Shown here in pieces: positions 10,458 to 22,290 of a stretch of DNA of 64,000 bases (position 1 is the stretch's first letter; the number at the start of each line of letters is the position of its first letter). This DNA is from Davidsoniella eucalypti (lineage: Eukaryota > Ascomycota > Sordariomycetes > Microascales > Ceratocystidaceae). A program made the translations under genes and the position numbers. The notes beneath the pieces are model-generated. The model worked only from the letters and a program-made list of their open reading frames with translations. It ran no database searches and was not told the origin of the DNA. The stretch lies in the NCBI GenBank assembly GCA_004009845.1, contig RMBW01000026.1, positions 248,001 to 312,000 on the forward strand, given 5' to 3'.

Positions 10458-13400
10458 ATGCTGTACAAGGCCACCCTTCAACTGGCCTTTGCCGCAGCCG
10501 CGGTAAAGGCCTGGGAATATCCCAACTGTGTAAGTCATTCACTATAAGCTGCCGCTCGTCTACGAACTCTTGCTAATAAACACCCTCCCCGATACAGGAA
10601 CAAGATGGTTGCTACCGCAACCTTATTGATGACCGCTACGCCGCCAAGGCTAAGGGCTACTGCCCTCAGCTGCTGTCTGCCACTGTGACTGACTGCTCGT
10701 CCGTCCCCACCTGGATTGACGGCTGCCAGGATAACATTGCTGCCATCTCGTCAGCTTGCTCGTGCATCACATACGCTGCCACCGCCACCACTGGCGGTGC
10801 CTCGTCTGCCACTTCGGGCTCTGCCGCTATCACTAGCTCCGTACAGGCCCACACCACCCCCTCGGCCCCCGGTGCCTCTTCTACTACCTGCACCGACGAG
10901 ACCGCCCCTGGCCACTCGGCTGCTACTGGCCACTCGGTCTCAGTCAGCAACTCTGCTGGTCACTCGGCTGCTACTGGCAGCTCGGCCTCAGTTAGCAACC
11001 CGGCCCCCACTGGCCACGCTATCACCACTGCTACTGGCAGCAAGCCCACTGCTCCTGCTGGCGGTTCTTCTTCGACCACCTGCACTGACTCGACTTCCGT
11101 TGGTCACTCATCTGCCACTGGCCACTCATCTGTGCCTGTCAGCTCGGTCTCTGTCCCCAGTAGCTCTGCTACTGGCCACTCTTCTGTGCCTGTCAACTCG
11201 GTCTCTGTCCCCGGTAACTCTGCCACTGGTCACTCATCTGTGCCTGTCAACTCGGTTACTGTTCCCGGTAACTCTGCTACTGGCCACTCTTCTGGATTCA
11301 TGAGCACCACTGTTACCGGCAACAAGCCTACTACTGCTGTTGGCGCTTCCTCCTCGACTTGCACTGACTCCACCGTTGGTCAGTCTTCTGCTACTGGCCA
11401 CTCTTCGGTCCCCTCCGTCTCTGTCCCCGGTAACGGTCACTCTTCTGGATTCCTGAGCACCACTGTTACCGGAAGCAAGCCTACTACTGCTGCTGGTACT
11501 TCGTCCACTTGCACCGACTGCACTGTTGGTCAGACTTCTGCCACCGGCCACTCTTCGGTTCCTGTCAAGTCCGTTTCCATGCCTCCCAACTCTGCTACTG
11601 GTCACTCTTCTCAGTTCCTGACTACTTCGGCCCCTGGAAACAAGCCCACTGCTCCCGTTGGTGGCGCCTCTTCCTCGACTACTTGCACCGATTCTACTTC
11701 GGTCCCTGTTGGTCACTCCTCTGTTCCCGTCAACTCCGTCTCCGTGCCTGGTAACGGTGGTCACACTTCTGGTTTCTTGACTACTACTGCTCCTGGCAAC
11801 AAGCCTACTGCTCCCGTTGGTAGTGGATCTTCCTCCGCTTGTACCGACTGCACTGTTGGCCAGCCTTCTGCCACCGGACACTCTTCTGTCCCTGCCAACT
11901 CTGTCTCTGTTCCTGGCCACTCTGCTTCCACTGGATTCCTGACTACCACAGCCCCTGGTAACAAGCCCACTGCCCCTGCTGGCGGTTCTTCTTCGACCAC
12001 CTGCACTGACTCGACCGCCGTTGGCCACTCATCTGTGCCTGTCAACTCGGTCTCTGTCCCAGGTAACTCTGCCACCGGTCACTCATCTGTGCCTGTTAAC
12101 TCGGTTACTGTTCCCGGTAGCTCTGCCACTGGACACTCATCTGTGCCTGTCAACTCGGTCTCTGTTCCTGGTAACTCTGCTACTGGCCATTCTTCTGGAT
12201 TCATGAGCACCACTGTTACCGGCAACAAGCCTACTACTGCTGTTGGTGTCTCTTCATCCACTTGTACCGACTCCACTGTTGGCCAGTCTTCTGCCACCGG
12301 CCACTCTTCGGTCCCCTCCGTCTCTGTCCCCAGTAACGGTCACTCTTCCGGATTCCTGAGCACAACTGTTACTGGAAACAAGCCTACGGCTCCCGTTGGT
12401 GGTGGCTCTTCCTCCACTTGCACCGACTGCACTGTTGGCCAGACTTCTGCCACCGGCCACTCTTCGGTTCCTGTCAAGTCCGTTTCCATGCCTCCCAACT
12501 CTGCTACTGGCAGCTCTTCCCAGTTCCTGACTACTTCGGCCCCTGGAAACAAGCCCACCGCCCCCATTGGTGGCGCCTCTTCGACCACTTGCACTGATTC
12601 TACTTCGGTCTCTGTCCCTACTGCCCCCGTCAGCGTTGCTTCCAGCCGCTCAGTTGCCAGCTCTTCCGTTTCGGTCCCCGGTGCCGTCACCCCCGTGAAG
12701 TCCACCACCGCCGTTTCTGAATCAACCACCTGCACCGACTCGACCTTTGCTGCGACCACTCCTCCGGCTACTGTTGGTTTCTCGACCTCGACTGTTTACA
12801 CTACCGAGGAGCATACTATCACCTCGTGCGCCCCTGATGTGACCAACTGCCCTGCCCGCAGCACCACTGTTGTCACCTCGACTCGCGCCCTGTCGACCAC
12901 TGTGTGCCCCATTACCGAGCGGTCCACTGCTGCTACCAGAAGCCAGAGCATTCCCTCTCCTTCTGTCACTTCGGGTGTCTTCACGAAGCCCCAGCCTACT
13001 GAGTACAACACCACCGTCCCTCTGCCTACCTTCTCCCTGTTCTTCCCTGGCTCGTTTTTGCCTTCCATCCACCTGACCATTGGCCACTCTAGCTCGTCTG
13101 CCGTCTCTGCTTCTCAGAGCACCGGAAAGCCTGGATACTCTGTCCCCGCTGTCAGCACTGCCGCTCACGGTTCGTCTACGATTCCTTCGGCTCCTGTCAA
13201 CACTGCTGTCACTCCTGCCACTGTTGGATACAGCACTTCGACCGTCTTCTCGACTCGTGAGGTTACCATCACTTCTTGCGCTCCCGAGGTTACCAACTGC
13301 CCCGCCCACAGCACCACTGTCACCACCGTTACCGAGGCTGTTTCGACCACTATCTGCCCCATCACCGAGTCCCAGGTTCCTTCCGCCTCCGTCCCTTCTG

Positions 13401-14863
13401 CTGGTGTCTCGTCTGTAGTTTCCACCCGCTCTGCTGTTGTGCCCTCGCACTCTGCTGAGACCTCGCCTGTCTCTGCTTCTTCGTACACAGTCGGTTCTTC
13501 CTCCGGTGTAGTTTCCAAACCTGTTACCCAGGCTGGTTCTACCGTTGAGACCGCCAAGGCTACTACCCCCGTTGCTGCTCCTTCGACTACCGCCTGGTCT
13601 ACCTCGACTGTCTACTCCACTCATGAGGTTACCATTACTTCGTGCGCTCCTGATGTTACCAACTGCCCTGCCCATAGCACTACCGTAACCACTGTCACTG
13701 AGGCTGTCTCCACCACTGTCTGCCCCGTCACTGAGTCTACCGGCGTTGCTACTCCTGGCTCTTCCGTCGTTGTCCCCTCCGGTAGCCAGCCTGCCACTGG
13801 TGTCGCTACTCCCGGTTCGTCTGTCGTTGTCCCTTCTGCTGGTCACTCCTCAAGCTCTGTTCCCACCCCTGGTGTGCCTGCTATCTCTACCGAGGGTTCC
13901 AAGCCTAAGGGCTCCAACTCTGTCTTCTCGACCGAGTATGCCACCTCGACCATGTACAGCACTGAGGTTATCACTATGACCAAGTGCGCTGCTAGCGTTA
14001 CCAACTGCCCTGCCAACGGCCAGTCTACCGTTGTGATCACCCACGCCGTTTCCACCGTTGTCCCCGTCACTTCCACTGGTGTTGTTTCATCTGTTTCCAC
14101 CGGCTCTGTTACCGTCCCCGGCTACGGAGTTCCTGCCATCGGCACTTCTACTGCCCCTGGATCTGGTGCTTCTACTGGTGTTCCCTCCGCCTCCGTCCCC
14201 GTCGGCCCCGCTGGAACTCCCTCGTCCGCTGTCCCTGTTGGCCCCGCTAGTGTCCCATCGTCCCCTGCTGGAACTCCCTCGTCCGCTGTTCCTGTTGGCC
14301 CCGCTAGTGTCCCATCGTCCCCTGCTGGAACTCCCTCGTCTGCTGTCCCTGTTGGTCCCACCAGTGTCCCTTCGTCCCCTGCTGGCGTCCCCTCTTCCAA
14401 CTCGCCCATTGGCTCCACTGGTGTTGCCTCCGTTCCCGGCTACGCTGTCCCTTCGTCGACCGTTCCCGTTGGCTCCGGTGGCGTTCCTTCTTCTCCTGCT
14501 GGCGTCCCCTCGTCCAGCGTTCCTGTTGGCTCCGGTGGAGTTCCTTCTTCTCCTGCTGGCTCTGGCTCGAGCGGTGTTCCTTCCGTACCCGGCTATGCTG
14601 TTTCGACCGCTGTTCCTACCACCTCGTCGGTTGTTGTCCCTCCCTCTGAGGTCACCCCTACTTGGTCGACTGCCTACGGAACTGCTCCTCATGTCGGCAC
14701 TGCCGTCAGTGTTGGCCACAGCACCACACCGGGAACTAGCGCCGGCTACAGTGTCACCACTGGTGCTACCCCCTCGGCTACTCAGCCCGTCACTGCTGGT
14801 GCCTCGCGTGCCTTTGGCAGCTTCGCTGCTGCTATGATTGCCGCCGTTGCTTTCCTGATGTAA
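10458..14863 (+). CDS. Giant Ser/Thr-rich GPI-anchored mucin-like cell-wall protein
   Basis: Exons 10458-10529 and 10598-14863 give 1445 residues. The first exon encodes a signal peptide (MLYKATLQLAFAAAAVKA). After the 68-base intron comes a short cysteine-containing head (C24, then GCYRNL, GYCPQ, TDCSS, DGCQD, ACSC) that resembles extracellular domains of fungal wall proteins but is not a clean CFEM. The remainder is almost entirely Ser/Thr/Pro/Gly/Val repeats: ATGHSSVPVNSVSVPGNS units, GNKPTAPVGG...CTDSTVGQ units, four modules with TSCAPxVTNCPA and TTxCPxTE (near 12763, 13219, 13591 and 13927), and a GTPSSAVPVGPASVPSSPA minisatellite. The C-terminus (GASRAF...AAAMIAAVAFLM) is a GPI-attachment signal. 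Heavy O-mannosylation and covalent wall attachment are expected. Likely an adhesin or structural mucin; substrate unknown. Codons are strongly C-ending, indicating high expression. Confidence 0.85.
11050..12600 (+). repeat. Internal 0.9-kb tandem segmental duplication in the mucin gene
   Basis: The block containing GFMSTTVTGNKPTTAVG, VGQSSATGHSSVPSVSVP and VKSVSMPPNSATG occurs twice in the same order. GGATTCATGAGC starts at 11293 and again at 12197, and GCCTCCCAAC at 11581 and again at 12490, giving offsets of 904-909 bases. Between the anchors the copies differ mainly by small insertions of the shorter GHSSVPVNSV unit. Confidence 0.85.
14205..14395 (+). repeat. 57-base coding minisatellite
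   Basis: Three near-identical copies of a 57-base unit encode 19 residues (GTPSSAVPVGPASVPSSPA). They are followed by decaying copies (GVPSSNSPIG, GVPSSSVPVGSGGVPSSPA) up to about 14560. The array is in frame, so copy-number changes would lengthen or shorten the wall-distal stalk without breaking the gene. Confidence 0.9.
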
Positions 14864-16185
14864 GATCCAGGATACAATTCGCATATTCTCTTTGAGCTCC
14901 GGCCTTCCATTCGTTTATGACATGACTCGACAAACTTCATCGTCTCGGTCACATAGTTTCATTTGTCCTTTTCATGTAAATTTCTTTAGATCTCGGTGTA
15001 TCTTGGTGCTTTGTTTTTAATCACTTAATCTATTGATGGGCCTTTTTTTCCTGCAAGCCCCTTGAAGCTGTCCCTTTCAAATGACTTTATAGTTCTGTGT
15101 GAACGTGTTTATATGTATAAGTTTGCGTGTCGAGTTCACGCTTAGTATCCTCACTAGTAATATCTATTTTTTCCCTTAGAATAACGAATATTTTGTCCGT
15201 CCCTAAATTGATCTAATGTCGGTGTGTGAATTAATGAACAGTAGATGTGTGTGCCTAAATAGGTAGCATAAATGTTGCTAATCTGTGCAATATGCATATG
15301 GCAGCTGAAATGGAATGCTCAAATAGTAGCTAAAATCCAGTCTACCAATTCTTAAAGCGGCCGTAGTTTTATAGGTACAAATGTACATACATATATATAC
15401 ATGTGAAAGTGCGACCAATCACTACTTGTAAGCAAGCTTTTAGCAGCGATTTGCTTTGGGAAGAATTGGTACCGTGCCACTTGAAATACTGCGTCATCTG
15501 GTCATTTTCATCTGGACCCCCTCATTAATGCGAACAGAACAAGTTTAGCCCAAGGCGCTCAGAGCGCCCAGGGAAACTATCGTTCGACGCATGAAACCGG
15601 CTGGTCCAAGGAAACCGGTGCCTAAGAACACTGCCTCGTAGATAAAGTTGTACATTATATATAGAAGTTGGTCTGTCGTGCTTGAATTTCAAGTTCTCCT
15701 CCTGTTCTTTTTTTTGTTTGCAAAGCTAAAGAACAAACAACAGATCAAAGCTACGGACATCGTGACATCTGATCGCCGCTTGATGATTGTTTTTGACCAC
15801 GATCTTCAGGACAATCGCCATTTCTATCTTGATTCTTCTTCGGTTTTTCGTTGTCTCGTTTGCAGCAGAGCCCCACTATTAGCGGCCTAGTTACAGGCCT
15901 GGAATCGATCACAACCAGGACCCCATCTTCTACTCCCCAATTACAACTAGAATTATAATTAGCACGCTGGATTGAGCTTCTCCTTAGACGTCGATTAATT
16001 AATTGAATTCGAGGCTTTCGCACCGCAATCGCAACCTAGCTCAGCCAACAGGCAGCGCCTTGCTCTTTTGTTTTTCGCCAACCCACCGAATTAACTCGCC
16101 AATTGGGCCTCCCCTTCGATCGCTAGAACAACCCGACAAATCCATCAAGCAAACCAACAAAAAGCCACACCAAGTTGCCGCTACA
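14864..16185. other. Spacer between mucin-like gene and CUE5-type gene
   Basis: About 1.3 kb. The first part, AT-rich with T-runs, is presumably the mucin 3'UTR. The part from about 15980 to 16185 lies immediately before the CUE5-type start and looks like its leader. Short ORFs here carry no recognisable content. Confidence 0.5.
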
Positions 16186-18618
16186 ATGTCGACACCGAAC
16201 GAGACGGTACGTTGAAAAAAAAAGAGCCCATCATCATAGTTACACTGTACATAGCCGATATGCATGCATGTCTGGTCTGGAGCCAGGCTGCACATGACAA
16301 TGCGATATGATATGTGCAGCACGCTGTCTTGTCTTTGAGTATCGGCGGCTGTATGCCAATCTTTAGGGGGCTGCTACAGCACAATGGAGCACCCATATAG
16401 ACAAGGCAGATGCATATCTAGTCGAAAACGTCTAGGCGTATCATCTAGACATACATGTATCATGTATATCGCAGGCATGGCATCTTGAAGGCAGATTATA
16501 ATGGCTGGCTGTCTGCTGCTTGCTGCCATGCTCTTTTGCAACAGTGCGTGCGTCGCGGACATTTTTATGTATCGCTTTTGGCTAGCTGTATTAAAATCTC
16601 CTGCCCCGCCGTTTACAGTCTCATGTTACCTTGGCCAAGCAAAAATCAAGAACAGGAAAACCAGGACTGTGATGTTTGGCATCTAGGCTGTATTGCGCTC
16701 CCAAACTGCAATCAGATATTCAATACAGTACTACTGCGCATATATCGGCTGTTCTGCTGCTTGGTGTTTGCTTGCTGTTGTTCGTTGCTGCCTTTAGGCC
16801 AAAGCTAGGAGAGAGGCAACGTCAATTTTGAATTGCATTGATTGCCAATGCAATACACCAGTACCCCCTTCTCTCCCAAATACAATAAAATATTACGACA
16901 AGGCCCGGCACCCATATCGCAATTATATTGGTATCTAACATAACTGTTGTGCATCTCCAGGTCAAATCCCCTGTCCCCGAATCGCCTACTACGGTTCGCC
17001 CCCTTGAGTTGGACGACGACGATCTTCAGGACGGAATTAGTGAAGAAACACTGAATCGTTCTTCTCCCACCACTGCGACTGCGACCGCTCCTATTCTTGT
17101 TGCCGCCACTGCGCAAAATCCTGCCGTTTCGCCCACCGTTTCGCCCATCGCCACCTCTCCCTCCGACACGAACCCGCCTTCACAGCCTCCGAGACCAATG
17201 ACTGAAGTCCAAAAGAACGAGCTCCTGCTCAAGGAAGCATTCCCTAGCGTCGACAAAGCTGTGATCAAGGCTATTCTGACGGCCAGTGGCGGCAATGTTG
17301 ATCGCGCATTCCATGCCCTTCTTCGTAAGTTATAAGCTCGACTTGCCTAGCTCCGTTCTTCTTCCATATTCGCATATACACCCTCTCGAATCAGTCTAGT
17401 TCAAGGTGTCGCATCTTGCCTACAGGCGCACACATTGGGGAAAAATGGCTTGGGATATACTGTGGACACAGTCGGTTGACAAACTGACATGTGATACGTG
17501 CCCGTCAAATCATGCGCTTTGCTTACTAACAACGTCCTTGTGCCGTGCCTTAGAGATGACCGACCCTGAAGCCATACAGGAAGATGAAGAGCCGGCTGCG
17601 GTGCCTCCTCAGCCGCCACGCCCGTCCGGTATGCGCAAGTACATGACGCAGCTGGAGTCTGACGAACTATATGCGCGCCAACTTGCCGAGCAGTACGAGA
17701 ACGCTGGTGCATACGAAGCAAGAGCACACGGGCAGCAGTCCCGCGGCCAACGCGGTGAGGGTCTCAAGCCCAACGAGATGTACGATCGTGACCATAGCTT
17801 CATTGACGATGATCTTCCGGTGATCAAGGAGAACTTGCGCAAGGGCTTTTTGGAGACACAAACAAAAGTCAACACCTGGATCACTACTATGAAGAAGAAG
17901 CTCGACGAAGCCCTCGACGACGAAGATGAGAACGGCGCCGGCCAATCTACCCAGCAGCGGACTGGAGCCACACCCGGAAGACGACCCGTAGGTGGTCCTA
18001 CCCGGAGAAGTGGTGATTATGAGAGATATGATGCCGATCCACAGGTCATCACCGATGACTTTGCCGGTATGAAACTGTCATCGGATGGTAGTAAGTACAC
18101 GCACCCAACATATCGCATGATGCCATCTTTCTAACACTATCTTCCCATCAGCTCCCGTTCGCGATAGTAGCAGAAAATCGCCCGCCAACTCCGACCTATT
18201 CCGTCCGCCGCCACCGCTCAAGTCCCCCATGGGACGCAAGGTTGCATTCCGCGAAGAAATCGACGAGATCAATGCTTACGACAGCTCACCGCCGCGCACC
18301 AAGGACGGTTTCACCGGCATAACGGGTGTAGGCGCGGGAAACACTGGCAGTGGTGGTAATGCGGCAGCCAATGGTTCTTCGGCTTCAGCGGCCAAAGCCA
18401 GTAAATGGCAACCTCTGTCGCCGCAGGAGATGACTCCAGTGACGGACAATGACCCATTCACACTGGGTGATAGTGACGATGAGCGTGACACGCATCACTC
18501 GAAGAAAGAGATCAAGATGGAGGATAAAGAGGGCGATGATGATGATGCGGAAAGACTTCGCAAGGCGGCAGCAGAGGCCATGTCTGATAGTTTGGTGGAA
18601 GCGCCTAAGAAGGCATAA
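16186..18618 (+). CDS. CUE5: CUE-domain autophagy receptor, Cue5-type
   Basis: Exons 16186-16206, 16961-17324, 17554-18090 and 18152-18618 give 462 residues. The CUE domain lies at residues 87-128 (MTEVQKNELLLKEAFPSVDK ... NVDRAFHALL). It contains the family's FP and LL positions used for ubiquitin binding, and the third intron-exon join restores HALLQMTDP. Near the C-terminus is a WQPL at residues 393-396 followed by acidic residues. This matches the Atg8-interacting motif reported for yeast Cue5 and supports a role in delivering ubiquitinated cargo to autophagosomes. Between them lie a charged, probably helical segment (ESDELYARQLAEQYE) and disordered Ser/Pro linkers. The first exon codes only seven residues and is followed by a 754-base intron, unusually long for this window. 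The ATG at 16186 is preferred because the intron 1 donor GTACGT follows in phase. Confidence 0.88.
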
Positions 18619-19936
18619 ACTTGGGAAAGTATACTTAATAGTAAAGCGGATGGAGTGTAACGGAACGTATATTCCCCCATTCTCATGATCTTTTGTTTCA
18701 GTCAATATTCTTTATTCGGCTAGGTAATTTTTTTTTGCATACTGTTCTTTTCTTCTTCATTGACTAAACTGGGTACATATTCTATCTACCACGTGACAAA
18801 ATTGCCCAACCTTGCATAAAATATACCTACGGTAAACCCTCCCTCATTCAAAGAAAGAAAGACAAGAAAACAAGAATATTCAACTTGGTTTCGTATTGTA
18901 GGCCGGAAGGAAGAAGTTGAAGAGCTTACAGCTGGCCTATCAGGACATGAAAACCAAACATGATTGTTTAACGAGTACCTGAATCGACAATCTAGAAAGA
19001 GTGCTACATGTAGTAATAATAAGGTGGAAATTATAAAGGAACAACTAATGAGCTTTGGTCTCAAGCCCGAGAGGGAAGATATGGCTCGGCTCTCCGTGGG
19101 GTAGAGCAGGTGAAAAGGGAATATTGGAAAAGTCAGTGTTGGATAGCCCATAGACACAGTTCGGTATTTTTATCTTTACGGAAAGCTTTTGGCGGAAATA
19201 TCTAACTACAAGATCCTTGTTTCTAACATAACATGGTTGTATGGCAAGTTTTATAGTGGTATGCCTGACTATATTTAACTACAATGTTACATACAGTAAT
19301 AAGAATGGAAATAATGCATATGTGGGGTGAATCGCTCTTCTCGATTTTGACTAGATGCCTTTTTTGGTGCCTAATCCTCTGATTTTTCTGTCTGTCTACA
19401 GGGAACTCTTCTTTACATGCGACTAGTCAGAGAATATTTTTTTCCTTATTTTTCAGCCTTGTCGCTTGTTTGACGTATGGTTAGCGCACGAGGGTCTAGC
19501 ATCAAGTGTTATTGGACAATATTGGACGAGACTTGGGATCTTAAAGCTTGTCGACTGAGGGGCAATATTCCTTGTATAATTCGGTCGTATATGTTATGTG
19601 GTTTCTTGTCCCTCCGTGGCTTCACGCGATATGTTGGATGTGTTTTCTTCTATAATTCAAGAAGAGACTAAGCATATAGACTGAAATTTCCACACGTGTA
19701 AAACCTTGCTGCTATGTTGATAAGCCTGGACTTCATGAGCGGTTTATCAGGACCCGGGTACGGGCCATAAATACAGGTACACCGTGCTGGATGATTCAGA
19801 GCATAACTATTAGAGCGACTGAGTGCTACCTATACTGATAAATAAAAACTGCTTGTTGTAGTGCTATCTGGCAGGCGCTTTGTTGGCTGTCCTCGTGCCC
19901 AGATCGCCGGAATCTTTGAAGCTTTCCTTACCACAC

Positions 19937-19977
19937 CTTTTTTCCGTTTTTTTTCCGTTTTTTTTCCGTTTTTTTCT
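19937..19977. repeat. Tandem T8CCG repeat
   Basis: Three to four copies of an 11-base unit (CCG plus eight Ts) in a row. Simple-sequence repeat with no evident function. Confidence 0.8.
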
Positions 19978-22276
19978 CAACATATAGTTGCAAATTGTGG
20001 CACGTCCTCCCTTGATTGCTACTATGTTACAAGGAAGAAAAAAGAAGAAGGGAAATAGAAGAAATTATTTCCCGATCGTCAGCTGTTCTGGGTATGGTAT
20101 CGTAGCGTTTGGAGGCCCTGCCGCATTGGTCTGTAGATACAAATTCTGACACCCCAATGAAAGAAAAACGAAAAAAAAAGAAAGAAAAAAAAACTCGGAG
20201 CTTGCATTCTATCTAAGCTTTGTTTTTAGAGTGCGCTGATAATTATTACCAATTTTGCTTGCTTGGCTCGACTTGACGCAAAGCTCTGCTCTCTCTGCTA
20301 GCACTACATACTACTAGTACACACTATGTATGTCAGCTTTTGGTGGGCTGTTGCTGCTTGTGATCCCGGCTGACCTCACAAGCCTTTCAGTGGGCCAATG
20401 TATGTCTTGGCGGTACCGTTTGTACATTGTTTGCACATGTTTTTTTCACCATCCTCATGGCCGGAACGTCGTTTTGAACTTCCTGTTTCTTAGTCTTGGC
20501 TTCCACAAGCTCTTGTTTTTCTGCAACTTTCTCTTTCTCGGCAACCCCCTCCCCCATTTTTCCTTTCCTCACTTCAAAGGCTCAAATCAAGGGCTTTCAA
20601 GGGCTCTTTGTCGTTCAGTCGTCCCGAGCTCCTATTGGCGCCAGCCCGGCCCCATTCATTCGTGCCTTCTAACCAGATCCGAACAATCGACATCACTGCC
20701 CTTTTTCACCGTGCGTATCGAAAGCCTGCCTGGATCAACAAGTCAAGCCAGGTCCGGCGAACTGAACATAGAGCACCCAAGTATATACTCATATGGACAT
20801 ATATTTGCATATATTTGTACACTTAACAACCAACTGCAAGCCCACTTCTGGCTTTCCTCGGAAGGCACGCACGCACTTGCGCTGGCTTATAATCGCAATT
20901 GCCTACACCGTACGCCCCGGCGTGGCTTATTTCCCTCTGGGCTCCTTTTGTCCTTGTTTCTCTTTTCTATTTCTGTTTGTTGACAGGCCAGCATCGATCT
21001 GATCGATCTTCATCCACCTTCGTCGTATCAAGTCACTATTAATTGCCGTCGAAGCTGCTGTTTACTGGCCAACGTCAATCTTTTTTCTATCCCGTACCAC
21101 CTTGCCTTTCTTTTCTTTCTCCTTCTCTTCCTCTCTACTTCTCGTCTTCTTTTATTGATCTCGTGTATAGAGACGCCCTCTTCTTGTCTTTTTGTATCGA
21201 ATAAGAACAACTATCGCATCTGGAACTTGGCTGTCAGTCATCGCCACTTCCCGAGCTCGCTCTTACATTCGCTCAAACACTCGGAGTCCGCTGCTAGCTT
21301 TCGTCTCACCTTATTGGGCCCCAGAAGCTGAGCCACCAACTCCAGCAGTCCAGCCATCTCTTCCCGTGGTCCTCCTCGGTCTGTGTGTACTTACATACTA
21401 CTACATATGCACTCTCGACCGTGCTTTTTCACAGTACGCCATTGAAAATCGAGTCGACTATCCTATCCCACTTGCCACTAGAGAATTTCATACCATCGGG
21501 CTGTCTATCCCCCCCAGACTCTCTACTATAAGGTTGTTGGTAGCAGTTGATCAAGTCTAGTTGATGTCATGTAAGTTCAAATATTTCCTGATACGTACAC
21601 ACCTCATTGGACATACAGCCAAGTCTAGTATCCTATGTGCATACCTTTTCTATTTGCCTGAGTAAAGGTCCCCATCGGTCCGTATATCATTTAGCACTCC
21701 TCTGCTGCTCCAGGGACAGCAAGTATCTCTTCCATGATACCGGAAGTGTTCTTTAGAACGTCACGTCTCGTTCATACGGTGTTACACGGAACGGTATTTT
21801 TTGGCACTCCGGTCCCCGTATCTCAAAGCGTACCATGATAGTTCATTGGAAGCTTCATCGCAACCAGCTGTGAAGCCAATATATCTAGTCACCTATCATA
21901 TTGCCCCGACATTAACACCTAACTCCACATCTCAGTTCTATGTACACATGTCTGATGATTACTACACTTTCCCGCAATGTTATACGGCCTCTCGTTATCC
22001 ATTTCAAAGCATGCCAGCTTTAGTTCAGTGATACCCCCTCTTTCGCTCACCGAAGTTGGCCTATGACCCCTGGCTTGGTGTTACTGTGCTTATTCCTACC
22101 AAGCGTGGCAAATTCTTCCTACTTTTCCCCATGTATTCGGTTGCCCACTATGCTTCCATACTAATCTAAGTTTAGTTTTCCTGAGTCTTGTGTTCCTATT
22201 TTATATGAACAGAAGAATCATTTCAAAGTTTTAGTTTCTTCCTGAATCACATTTCATAGACCTCCATACTACTACA

Positions 22277-22282
22277 CACGTG
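22277..22282 (+). promoter_or_regulatory. CACGTG E-box next to PHO81 start
   Basis: A perfect CACGTG lies nine bases before the ATG of the PHO81 gene. CACGTG is the core site of the Pho4/NUC-1 bHLH regulator of phosphate genes. At this distance it would lie in the 5'UTR unless transcription starts very close, so its function is uncertain. Confidence 0.35.
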
Positions 22283-22290
22283 CCCTCACC

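Larger units (their letters stand above)
18619..22290. other. Long spacer upstream of PHO81
   Basis: About 3.7 kb without a supported gene. From about 20290 to 21560 it is rich in pyrimidine tracts on the plus strand and contains plus-strand ORFs of up to 217 codons (20330-20983). These have low-complexity Ser/Leu/Phe content with no domain, so I do not call them. The look is that of a long fungal leader or regulatory region for PHO81. CACGTG boxes occur at 18791-18796, 19693-19698 and 22277-22282. An ATGTAAGT at 21569 mimics the PHO81 start/donor. Confidence 0.5.

Noticed and set aside
12722..13846. 374-codon ORF on the minus strand inside the mucin gene
   Set aside because: Arg/Ser/Gly-only composition mirrors the repetitive, C-ending sense codons. 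The sense gene has signal peptide, Cys modules and GPI tail. Similar antisense frames at 11234-12028 and 14087-14884 are rejected for the same reason.
20330..20983. 217-codon plus-strand ORF
   Set aside because: Ser/Leu/Phe-rich translation of pyrimidine tracts with no domain and no C-ending codon bias. It is more likely leader or non-coding sequence.
21192..21560. 122-codon plus-strand ORF upstream of PHO81
   Set aside because: No recognisable content; it lies in the same pyrimidine-rich block.
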